Below are positions 1-9,000 of a stretch of DNA of 64,000 nucleotides, piece by piece. Numbering within the stretch: position 1 is the stretch's first letter; each line of letters opens with the position of its first letter. Under the pieces are notes generated by a model. It worked only from the letters and a program-made list of their open reading frames with translations, was not told where the DNA came from and did no database searches. The position numbers and the translations under genes were made by a program. This stretch comes from Paratinospora sagittata (taxonomy: Eukaryota; Streptophyta; Magnoliopsida; Ranunculales; Menispermaceae): the NCBI GenBank assembly GCA_035771175.1, contig JAYMFD010001271.1:1426001-1490000 (forward strand), read 5' to 3'.

Positions 1-77
1 TCTATGGCCTTTTCATTTAATTGCTCTAACTTTTCTTCTCTGGGTAGCCATACATTCTTTGCCTTCGCCACAATTAT

Positions 78-287
78 TCAATTTTCAACCTTTGTAGGTA
101 AGGAATAGCCATTTCTAACAATATGCCAAACATCTGAATCATGGGATCTCTTGAAGTATATCATTCTTGTCTTCCAGTGCAAGTAATTTCCACCCTTGAA
201 CAGTTGTGGGTGATTCACACAATTTCCTTCATCGTACATGCTTCTGAAGGAATTTTCCTTCTTTTTTTGCTTGTGGGAGCACCTCAC
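78..287 (-). pseudogene. Gag module fragment at the left window edge
   Basis: This contains the linker RCSHKQKKKENSFRSMYDEGN and the start of the next module (FKGGNYLHWKTRMIYF, WHIVRNGYSLPTKVEN), then a stop. The array clearly extends leftward out of the window, since gag-module sequence is already present at position 1. Confidence 0.5.
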
Positions 288-738
288 CCAGCTTCTTCAT
301 TTCTTTAAGATTCTTGGTGAAGCATGTTATGGCATCTGAGATATCTTCGTTCTCACAAATTCTAAAGGCATCATAGGTATCCTCCAAGATTCTCAACTTT
401 GTTTCGTGTACTTGCTTTGCGTCTTCATGAGTAACTTCTAGGTTATCCCATTTTCCGTTGGTAGTCTCGCAGGGACTGAGTCTGCAAAATTCATTAATGG
501 AAAGACCGTAGAAAGACATGTTAATGGCTTTTTCATTTAATTGCTCTAACTTTTTTTCTTGGGGCTGCCATACATTCTTTCCCTTCAGCACAATTAATCC
601 ATTTTCAACCTTTGTGGGTGCATAATAGCGATTTCGTACAATATCCCAAACATCGAAATCATGGGATCTCATGAAGTATTTCATTATTGTTTTTAAGTTC
701 AAGGAATCTCCGCCCTTCAACAGTGGAGGGCGACGCAC
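229..738 (-). pseudogene. Copia gag module fragment, 169 codons, almost one full module
   Basis: It covers RRPPLLKGGDSLNLK, WDIVRNRYYAPTKVENG, EKKLEQLNEKAINM, SINEFCRLSPCET, WDNLEVTHEDAK and ISDAITCFTKNLKEMKKLGEVLP, so nearly the whole domain is open. Substitutions at normally constant positions (GDSLNLK for GNYLHWK, SPCETTNGK for SACDTAKEK) suggest it is evolving without constraint. It resembles the N-terminal gag of a copia element and nothing else follows it. Confidence 0.55.
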
Positions 739-886
739 AAAATTTCCTTGTTTTTTTTCCTTGTGGGAATACCTCGCCCGGCTTCTTCATCGCTTTAATA
801 ATCTTGGTGAAGCGTGTTATGGCATCTGAGATGTTTTCGTTCTCACTAATTCTGAAGGCATCATAGCATTCCTCCAGCATTCTCAA
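659..886 (-). pseudogene. Gag module C-terminal half, broken
   Basis: The frame starts RMLEECYDAFRISENENISDAITRFTK, the C-terminal part of the module, and then runs out of frame. A loss of about 30 bp near 745-755, where the linker region is shortened to CACAAAATTTCCTTG, explains the 490-bp spacing and the frame change. Confidence 0.45.
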
Positions 887-901
887 CTTTGTTTCGTTTA
901 C

Positions 902-1270
902 TTACTTTGTGTCTTCATGAGTAACTTCTAGGTTATCCCATTCCTCCTTGGCAGTGTCGCAGGCACTGAGCCTGTTGAGTTCATTAATGGAAAGACTACA
1001 TAAAAGCATGTTTATGGCCTTTTCATTTAATTGCTCTAACTTCTTTTCTCCGGGTAGCCATACATTCTTTTCCTTCGCCACAATTACTCCATTTTCAACC
1101 TTTGTGGGTGCAGAATAATCATTTCTTACAATATGCCAAACATCAGAATCATGGAATCTCTTGAAGTATCTCATTCTTGTTTTCCAATGCAAGTAATTTA
1201 CACCCTTGAACAGTCGAGGGCGATTAACAGAATTTCCTTCATCATACATGCTCCTAAAGGAATTTTCCAC
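902..1270 (-). pseudogene. Copia gag module fragment, 122 codons, nearly complete
   Basis: This minus-strand frame opens with MENSFRSMYDEGNSVNRP and proceeds through GVNYLHWKTRMRYF, WHIVRNDYSAPTKVENG, GEKKLEQLNEKAINMLLCSLSINELNRLSACDTAKEEWDNLEVTHED, ending in TK at a stop (TAA on the minus strand, near 902). Together with the downstream half (659-886) it would form one full module. It is among the least damaged single copies, but it has no continuation into the rest of a retroelement. Confidence 0.55.
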
Positions 1271-1551
1271 CTATGTTTGCTTGTGGGAACACCTCACCCA
1301 GTTCATCATTTCTTTAATATTCTTGGTGAAGCGTGTTATGGCATCTGAGATGTCTTCGTTCTCATTAATTCCGAGTCATCATAGGATTCTTCCAGCATTC
1401 TCAACTTTGTTTCGTTTACTTGCTTTTTGTCTTCATGAGTAACTTTTAGGCTATCCCATTTCTCCTTGGCAGTGATGCCGGCACAATGTCAGTTGAATTC
1501 ATTGATGGAAAGACCGTAGAAAAGTGTGTTTATTGCCTTGTCATTCTTTGC

Positions 1552-1737
1552 CTACAGCACAATAACTCCATTTATAGCCTTTGTGGGTGCAGAATAGTCA
1601 TTTCTTAGAATATCCCAAACATTCGAATCATGGGATCTCTTTAAGTATCTCTTTCTTATTTTCCAATGCAAGTAATTTCCACCCTTCAACAGTGGATGGC
1701 GATTCATCGCTTTAATAATCATTGTGAAGCGTGTCAT
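1552..1737 (-). pseudogene. Gag module with internal deletion joining its two ends
   Basis: The residues ITRFTMIIKAM-like end of one module are fused directly to NRHPLLKGGNYLHWK of the next. The normal linker (KNWVRC...LENS..MYDEEN) is missing, which accounts for the short 432-bp marker spacing between 1630 and 2062. A second deletion near 1535-1545 removes the EQLNEKAIN-coding part. It is clearly a degenerate copy. Confidence 0.5.
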
Positions 1738-1844
1738 GGAATCTCAGATGTCTTCGTTCTCACTAATTCTGAAGGCATCATAGGATTCCTCCAGCATTCT
1801 CAACTTTGTTTCGTTTACTTGCTTTGTGTCTTCATGAGTAACTT

Positions 1845-2063
1845 CTAGGTTATCCCATTTCTCCTTGGCAATGTCGCAGGCACTGGGTATGTTGAATTCC
1901 TTAATGGAAAGACTGCAATGTTTATGGCCTTTGCATTTAATTGCTCTAACTTCTTTTCCCTGGGTAGCCGTCCATTCTTTGCCTTCGACGCAATTACTCC
2001 ATTTTCAACCTTTGTGGGTGCAGAATAGCCATTTCTTATAATTTTCCCAAACATCAGAATCAT
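1845..2063 (-). pseudogene. Frameshifted gag module fragment
   Basis: The first part reads IIRNGYSAPTKVENGVIASKAKN, then PREKKLEQLNAKAINI, matching the gag core. After that residue the frame shifts and the rest (AVFPLRNSTYPVPATLP) is out of frame relative to the family. The cause is a short loss near 1915, where AGACTGCAATGTTTATGG lacks the bases that sister copies have between the two halves. Confidence 0.5.
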
Positions 2064-2427
2064 GGGATCTCATGAAGTCTCTCATTCTTGTTTTCTAGTG
2101 CAAGTAGTTTCCACCCTTGAACAGTGGAGAGCAATTCATTGAATTTCCATCGCCATACATGTTTCTTATGGAATTTTTTGACTGTTTTTGCTTGTGGACA
2201 CCTTACCTAGCTTCTTCATTTCTTTAATATTCTCGGTGAAACGTGGTATGGCGTCTGAGATGTCTTCGTTCTCACTAATTTTGAAGTCATCATAGGATTC
2301 CTCCGGCATTCTCAACTTTGTTTCGTTTACTTGCCTTGTGTCTTCCTGAGAAATTTCTAGGTTATCCCATTTCCCCTTGGTAGTGTCGCAGGCACTGAGT
2401 CTGTTAAATTATATTAAGGGAAAGACT

Positions 2428-2643
2428 CTAGAAAAGCATGATTATGGCCTTTTCATTTAATTGCTCAAACTTCTTTTCTCTGGGTAGCCATACATTCTTT
2501 TCCTTTGGCGCAATTAATCCATTTTCAACGTTTGTGAGTGCAGAATAGCCATATCTTACAAAATCCCAAACTTGAGAATCACGGTATCTCATGAAGTATC
2601 TCATTCTTATTTTCCAGTGCAAGTAATTTCCACCCTTGAACAA
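2428..2643 (-). pseudogene. Copia gag module fragment, 71 codons
   Basis: The frame carries FKGGNYLHWKIRMRYF, FVRYGYSALTNVENGLI, NVWLPREKKFEQLNEKAI and then stops where other copies continue into the SLSINE segment. A local change near 2410-2430 (ATATTAAGG in place of the usual TCATTAATGG) breaks the continuation. Its internal methionine is only a conserved residue of the domain, not a demonstrated start. Confidence 0.5.
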
Positions 2644-3212
2644 TGGTGGCCATTCACAGAATTTCCTTCATCATACATGTTTCTTAAGGAATTTTCCAAC
2701 TATTTTACTTGTGGGAACACCTCACCCAACTTCTTCATTTCTTTAATATTCACAGTGAACCGTGTTATGGCATCTGAGATGTCTTCGTTCGCACTAAATC
2801 TGAAGGCATTATAAGATTCCTCCAGCATTCTCAACTTTGTTTCGTTTACTTGCTTTGTGTCTTCATCTGTAACTTCTAGGTTATCCCATTTCTCCTTGGC
2901 AGTGTCGTTGGGATTGAGTCTACTAAATTTTACTAAGCGAAAGACTCTAGAAAAGCATGTTTATGGCCTTTTCATTTAATTGCTCTAACTTATTTTCTAC
3001 GGGTAGCCATATATTCTTTGCTTTCGAAGCAATTACTCCATTTTCAACCTTTGTGGGTGCAGAATAGCTATTTCTTACTATATACCAAACATTAGAATCA
3101 TGGGATCTCATGAAGTATCTCATTCTTGTTTTTCAGTGCAAGTAATTCCCACCCTTGAACTGTGGAGGGCGATTCACAGTTGCTTGTGGGAACTCCTCAC
3201 CCAGTTTCTTCA

Positions 3213-3312
3213 TTTCTTTAATATTCTCGGTGAAACGTGGTATGGCATCTTAGATGTCTTCCTTTCTTTAATATTCTTGGTGTAGCCTGTTATGGCATCT
3301 GAGATGCCTTCC
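3213..3312 (-). repeat. 50-bp local duplication inside one gag module
   Basis: TTTCTTTAATATTCT begins at 3213 and again at 3263, each followed by a GTGAAACGTGG- or GTGTAGCCTG-like segment and TATGGCATCT. The same module lacks about 54 bp around 3176-3180 (GATTCACAGTTGCTTGTGGG). The two events nearly cancel and give the observed 515-bp spacing. Confidence 0.7.
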
Positions 3313-3566
3313 TTCTCACTAATTCTGAAAGCATCATTGGATTCCTCCAGCATTCTCAACTTTATTTCCTTTACTTGCTTTGTGTCTTCATGAGTAACTT
3401 CTAGTTTATCCCATTTCTCCTTGGCAGTGTCGCAGGCACTGCGTCTGCTAAATTCATTAATGGAAAGACTGTAGAAAAGAATGTTTATGGCTTTGTCATT
3501 TAATTTCTCTAACTTCTTTTCTCCGGGTATCCATACATTCTTTTCCTTTGGCGCAACTAACCATTT

Positions 3567-4676
3567 TCAACTTTTGTGGGTGCCATTTTTTACAATATGC
3601 CAAACATCTGAATCATGGGATCTCTTCAAATATCTCATTCTTGTTTTCCAGTGCAAGTAATTTCCACCCATTAGCAGTGCAGGGTGATTCACAAAATTTT
3701 CTTCATCATACATGTTTCTTAAGTGATTTTCCAACAGTTTTTGCTTGTGGGAACACCTCACCCAGTTCTTCATTTCTTTAACATTCTTGGTGAAGCGTGT
3801 TATGGAATCTGAGACGTCTTCGTTTTCACTAAATCTGAAGGCATAATAGGACTCCTCCAGCATTGTCAACTTTGTTTCGTTTACTTGCTTTGTGTCTTCA
3901 TGAGTAACTTCAAGGTTATCCCATTTCTCCTTCGCAGTGTCGCAGACACTGAGTCTGCTAAATTCATTAATGGAAAGACTGTAGTAAAGAATGTTTGTGG
4001 CTTTGTCATTTAATTTCTCTAACTTCTTTTCTCTGGGTAGCCATACATTCTTAGCCTTTGGCGGAACTAATCCATTTTCAACCTTTGTGGGTGCAGAATC
4101 GCCATTTCTTACAATTAACCAAACATCCGAATCATGGGATCTCTTGAAATATCTCATTCTTGTTTTCCAGTGCAAGTAATTTCCATCCATTAACAGCGGA
4201 GGGTGATTCTCAGAATTTTCTTCATCATACATGTTTTTTAAGGAATTTTCCAACTGTTTTTGCTTGTGGGAACACCTCACCCAGTTCTTCATTTCTTTAA
4301 TATTCTTGGTGAAGCGTTTTATGGCATCTGAGATGTCTTCGTTCTCACTAATTGTGAAGGCATCATAGGACTCCACCAGAATTCTCAATTTTGTTTCGTT
4401 TACTTGCATTGTGTCTTCATGAGTAACTTCTAGGTTATCCCATTTCTCCTTTGCAGTGTCGCAGGCACTGAGTCGGTTCAATTCATTAATGGAAAGACTG
4501 TAGAAAAGCATGTTTATGGCCTTTTCATTTAATTGCTCTAACTTATTTTGTCCGGGTAGCCATACATTTTTTGCCTTCGCCACAATTACACCATTTTCAA
4601 CCTTTGTGGGTGCCAAATAGCGATTTCTTACAATATACCCAACATCATAATCATGGGATCTCATGAAGTATCTCAT
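3567..4676 (-). pseudogene. Longest open gag-module stretch, 369 codons over more than two modules
   Basis: This minus-strand open frame reads through roughly two and a third gag modules without a stop. Residues 1 to about 130 are one module (YIVRN, APTKVENG, QLNEKAINM, RLSACDTAKEKWDNLEVTHED, ISDAIKRFTK). A linker reading NWVRCSHKQKQLENSLKNMYDEEN leads to GNYLHWKTRMRYF of the next module, and the same linker recurs about 173 residues later before a third, truncated module. The frame ends at GTHKS because a few bases are missing near 3580-3590 relative to other copies. In copia elements this domain lies at the N terminus of Gag, which forms virus-like particles. Here the protein would lack the CCHC knuckle and everything downstream. 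I see no promoter. It is most likely an expanded, non-autonomous relic, although the in-frame joins are notable. Confidence 0.6.
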
Positions 4677-4964
4677 TCTTGTTTTTCAGTGCAAGTAATT
4701 TCCACCCTTGAACAGTGGAGGGCGATTCACAGAATTTCCATCATCATACATGTTTCTTAAGAAATTTTCAAACTATTTTTGCTTGTGGGAACACCTCACC
4801 CAGTTCTTCTTTTCTTTAATATTCTTGGTGAAGCGTCTTACGGCATCTGAGATGTCTTCAATCTCACTAATTCTGAAGGCATCAATGGACTCCAACAGCA
4901 TTCTCAACATTGTTTCGTTTACTTGATTTGTGTCTTCATGAGTAACTTCTAGGTTATCCCATTT

Positions 4965-5339
4965 CTACTTCGCAGTGTCGCAGACACTGAGTCTGCTAAA
5001 TTCATTAATGGAAAGACTGTAGAAAAGAATGTTTGTGGCTCTGTCATTTAATTTCTCTAACTTCTTTTCTCCGGGTAGCCATACATTCTTAGCCTTTGGC
5101 GGAACTAATCCATTTTCAACCTTTGTGGGTGCAGAATAGCCATTTCTTACAATTAACCAAACATCCAAATCATGGGATCTCTTGAAATATCTCATTCTTC
5201 TTTTCCAGTGCATGTAATTTTCACCCTTTAACAGTGGAGGGTGATTCACAGAATTTTCTTCATGATACATGTTTCTTAAGGAATTTTCCAACTGTTTTTG
5301 CTTCGGGCAACACCTCACCCAGTTCTTCATTTCTTTCAT
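4965..5339 (-). pseudogene. Copia gag module fragment, 124 codons
   Basis: This is a minus-strand gag piece starting MKEMKNWVRC, followed by the LENSLRNMYHEEN linker and the core GENYMHWKRRMRYF, WLIVRNGYSAPTKVENG, EKKLEKLNDRATNILFYSLSINEF. It ends at SVCDTAK where TAG (CTA on plus, near 4965) replaces a lysine or glutamate codon seen in sister copies. The upstream half of this module (minus-strand sense), 5340-5445, continues as gag-like sequence in a broken frame (KLRMLEES and ENEDISDAI-like residues). It is the copy nearest the satellite and looks like a decayed tandem duplicate. Confidence 0.6.
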
Positions 5340-5507
5340 ATTCTAGGTGAAACGTGGTATGGCATCTGAGATGTCTTCGTTCTCAATAATTCTAAAGGCA
5401 ACATAGGATTCCTCCAGCATTCTCAACTTTGTTTCCTTTACTTATTTTTCTTTTGTTATGAGATTTGGAGAAGAAATTCATTGTTTTAAACTGTAAGCAT
5501 GTGAAGT

Positions 5508-5524
5508 GTTCTCAGTAAGAGAAC
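5508..5524. other. Conserved 6-bp-stem hairpin of the satellite monomer (first example)
   Basis: GTTCTC-AGTAA-GAGAAC is a perfect inverted repeat with a 5-base spacer. It recurs at the same monomer phase in both length families, including the 1158-bp units on the right. A few copies are altered (for example AATCTC near 40660 and 43018, or AGGAA near 27682 and 35968). Function unknown; it could form a cruciform or a hairpin in a transcript. Confidence 0.7.
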
Positions 5525-5918
5525 ACAACACATCACCTATATTCATTCTCTTAGAGCTACAACTAATCATCAAGAACACATCAAATAATAGCTATCAAAG
5601 TCTACAAAGATCAAGCTCTAAGAACGAAGACATATCTCAATGCTAATGCGTTAGTCCAATCTTAGGTGTATAGGATAACCTCTCGATCAATCTCAGCACG
5701 AAAACTCTTTAAATTGCAAAGTCTTCAATTTCACTTGGATTTAGTCTTTGATTTTGAAAAAATATTTTTCAAAAGGTTTTAATCATAATTTCCATGAGTT
5801 TTGAATGATTTAAAAGTGTTTTGAGTCAATGGAATGGATCTTAAGTGTTAAAATATTAAATTTTCCAAAATCGGGCTATCCACCACTTTGCCAAAATTTT
5901 ACAAAAGGTAATCGCGCA

Positions 5919-5934
5919 CTATCAGTGTTGATAG
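5919..5934. other. Inverted repeat CTATCA-GTGT-TGATAG of the satellite (first example)
   Basis: This perfect 6-bp dyad is followed at once by a further GCTGATAGG, so three GATAG/CTATC motifs sit within about 25 bp. It is kept in nearly all monomers. It belongs to a wider cluster of GCTAT motifs that fills about 300 bp of each monomer. Confidence 0.7.
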
Positions 5935-5991
5935 CCCGCTGATAGGCTTGAATAATCAAAAATCAATTTTTCTGGAAAATTGCAAACGGCG

Positions 5992-6011
5992 CGCTATCCC
6001 TCGCTATCCCT
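5992..6011 (+). repeat. 10-bp unit CGCTATCCCT repeated twice inside the monomer
   Basis: CGCTATCCCT occurs twice back to back, with another GCTAT 20 bp after the second. Monomers of 1173/1174 bp, such as those beginning at 17015 and 18189, and all 1157/1158-bp monomers carry only one copy. The 1184-to-1174 length difference is thus one unit of this decamer. Confidence 0.8.
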
Positions 6012-9000
6012 TTTGATAACTTGCTATAAAGTAGTTACCATGATCTTTCGATTTTTACTAAAATGGGCAATAGCGTGCTATAGGTCTCGATTGCACGCTA
6101 ACAAAAATTCTGAAAAACTCGAGCACTTCGGTATGTGTATATCGACTTAGAAGAGCCCGCTATAAGTCATCAGTGGGCGTGATACACAACCCAATAGCAT
6201 GGTATCCAAGTTTGAGTTAGAAATCTCACATTTCTAACGAGAAAATCATAAGCCCTTTCCCTCGCTCGATTTTTCTATTCCTAGCACAGTTTTGACGGGG
6301 AATCGTAACTGAAATATTTTCCACTAACACATGGATGATGCCCACTGTATCGCACGGCCAAAACAACTTTAGATTAAACATTGTTTTAAATTCAAATCAA
6401 TTCCTACTCTTTCGCTCTTTAACCGGCAATTGCTAATTTAATAAAACACTCATTCTCTAATTTTCAAAGATACAACACACACGATTTTTGGAAGTTAGAT
6501 TGAGCTTTCGAAAGAGTATTTCAAAAGAAGAAAGTTGTGATTCTTGCATTGCCAATAAATGCTTCGACCCGAATCAAAGTTGGAAACTGTCTTGAAGATA
6601 ACTTCATTGTTTAACAAGTTCTTCATTTTATCCCTTTTGTGCTGAGATTTTAAGAAGCAATTCATTGTTTTAAACTGTAAGTATGTGGAGCGTTCTCAGT
6701 AAGAGAACACAACACATCACCTATATTCTTTTTCTTAGAGCTACTACTAATCATCAAGAACACATCAAATTATAGCTATCAAAGTGTACAAAGGTCAAGC
6801 TCTAAGAACGAAGACATATCTCAATGCTAATGCGCTAGTTCAATCTTAGGTGTGTAGGGTAACCTCTCGATCAATCTCTGCACGAAAACTCTTTGAATTG
6901 CAATGTCTTCAATTTCACTTAGATTTAGTATTTGATTTTGACAAAATATATTTCGAAATGTTTTAACCATAATATCCATGAGTTTTGAATGATTTAAAAG
7001 TGTTTTGAGTCAATGGAATGGTTCTTAAGTGTTAAAATATTAATTTTTTCAAAATCGGGCTATCCACCTCTTTGCCAAAATTTTACAAAAGGTAATCGCG
7101 CACTATCAGTGTTGATAGCACGCTGATAGGCTTGAATAATCAAAAATCAATTTTTCTGGAAAATTGCCTACGGCGCGCTATCCCTCGCTACCCCTTTTAT
7201 AACTCGCTATAAAGTAGTTACCGTGATCTTCCGATTTTTACTAAAATGGGCAATAGCGTGCTATAGGTCTCGATTGCACGCTAACGAAAAGTCCGAAAAA
7301 CTCGAGCACTTTGGTATGTGTATATCGACTTAGAATAGCCCGCTATAAGTCATTAGTGGGCGTGATACACAACCCAATAGCATGGTATCCAAGTTTGAGT
7401 TAGAAATCTCACATTTCTAACGAGAAAAACGTAGGCCCTTTCCCTCGCTCGATTTTTCTATTACTTACACAGTTTTGACGGGGAATCGTAACTAAAATAT
7501 TCTCCACTAACACATGGATGATGCCCACTGTATCGCACGGCCAAAACAACTTTAGATTAAACAATGTTTTGAATTCAAATCATTTCCTACTCTCTTGCTC
7601 TTTAACCTGCAATTGCTAATTTAATAAAACACTCATTCTCTAATTTTCAAAGATACAACACACGCGATTTTAGCAAGTTAGACTGAGCTTTCCAAAGAGT
7701 ATTTCAAAACAAGAAAGTCGTGATTCTTGCGTTGCCAATAAATGCTTCGACCCGAAACAAAGTTGGAAACTGTCTTGAAGATAACTTCCTTGTTTAACAA
7801 GTTCTTCATTTTATCCCTTTTGTTCTGAGATTTGAAGAAGCAATTCATTGTTTTAAACTGTAAGGACGTGAAGTGTTCTCAGTAAGAGAACACAACACAT
7901 CACCTATATTCTTTCTCTTAGAGCTACAACTAATCATCAAGAACACATCAAATTATAGCTATCAAAGTCTTTAAAGATCAAGCTTTAAGAACGAAGACAT
8001 ATCTCAATGCTAATGCGCTAGTTCAATCTTAGGTGTGTAGGGTAACCTCTCGATCAATCTCAGCACGAAAACTCTTTAAATTGCAATGTCTTCAATTTCA
8101 CTTGGATTTGGTATTTGATTTTGACAAAATATTTTTTGAAAGGTTTTAATCATAATTTCCATGAGTTTTGAATGATTTAAAAGTGTTTTGAGTCAATGGA
8201 ATGGTTCTTATGTGTTAAAATATTAATTTTTCCAGAATCGGGCTATCCACCTCTTTGCCAAAATTTTACAAAAGGTAATCGCGCACTATCAGTGTTGATA
8301 GCCCGCTGATAGGCTTGAATAATCAAAAATCAATTTTTCTGGAAAATTGCCTACAACGCGCTATCTCTCGCTATCCCTTTTGATAACTCGCTATAAAGTA
8401 GTTACCGTGATCTTCCGATTTTTACTAAAATGGGCAATAGCGTGCTATAGGTCTCGATTGCACGCTAACGGAAAGTCTGAAAAACTCGAGCACTTTGTTA
8501 TGCGTATATCGACTTAGAATAGCCCGCTATAAGTCATTAGTGGGCATGCTACACAACCCAATTGCATGTTATCCAAGTTTGAGTTAAAAATCTCACATTT
8601 CTTATGAGAAATACGGAGGCCCTTTCCCTTGCTCGATTTTTCTATTCCTTACACAGTTTTGGCGGGGAATCATAACTGAAATATTCTCCACTAACACATG
8701 GATTATGCCCATTGTTTCGCACGGCCAAAACAACTTTAGATTAAATAATGTTTTGAATTCAAATCATTTCCTACTCTCTTGGTCTTTAACCTGCAATTGC
8801 TAATTTAATAAAACACTCATTCTCTAATTTTCAAAGATACAACACACACGATTTTGGCAAGTTAGACTGAGCTTTCGAAAGAGTATTTCAAAAGAAGAAA
8901 GTTGTGATTCTTGCATTGCCAATAAATGCTTCGACCCGAATCAAAGTTGGAAACTGTCTTGAAGATAACTTCATTGTTTAACAAGTTCTTCATTTTATCC

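Larger units (their letters stand above)
1..5445 (-). repeat. Tandem array of copia gag (UBN2-type) gene fragments, 519-bp module
   Basis: About eleven head-to-tail copies of one gag segment lie here, all coding on the minus strand. A marker shared by every copy (ATGGGATCTC or close variant, plus strand) falls at 141, 661, 1151, 1630, 2062, 2581, 3100, 3615, 4134, 4653 and 5172, giving spacings of 520, 490, 479, 432, 519, 519, 515, 519, 519 and 519. The ground period is therefore 519 bp, or 173 codons. Each module encodes motifs such as GNYLHWKTRMRYF, APTKVENG, EKKLEQLNEKAIN, SLSINE, WDNLEVTHED and ISDAITRFTK, which match the N-terminal gag domain of plant Ty1/copia elements (UBN2/DUF4219 families, recognised by eye). 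No zinc knuckle, protease, integrase or reverse transcriptase is visible. The array is cut by the left window edge. The shorter copies carry internal deletions. Confidence 0.85.

Noticed and set aside
1133..4926. Plus-strand open frames across the gag array
   Set aside because: They are antisense shadows of the minus-strand gag modules; family resemblance is found only on the minus strand.
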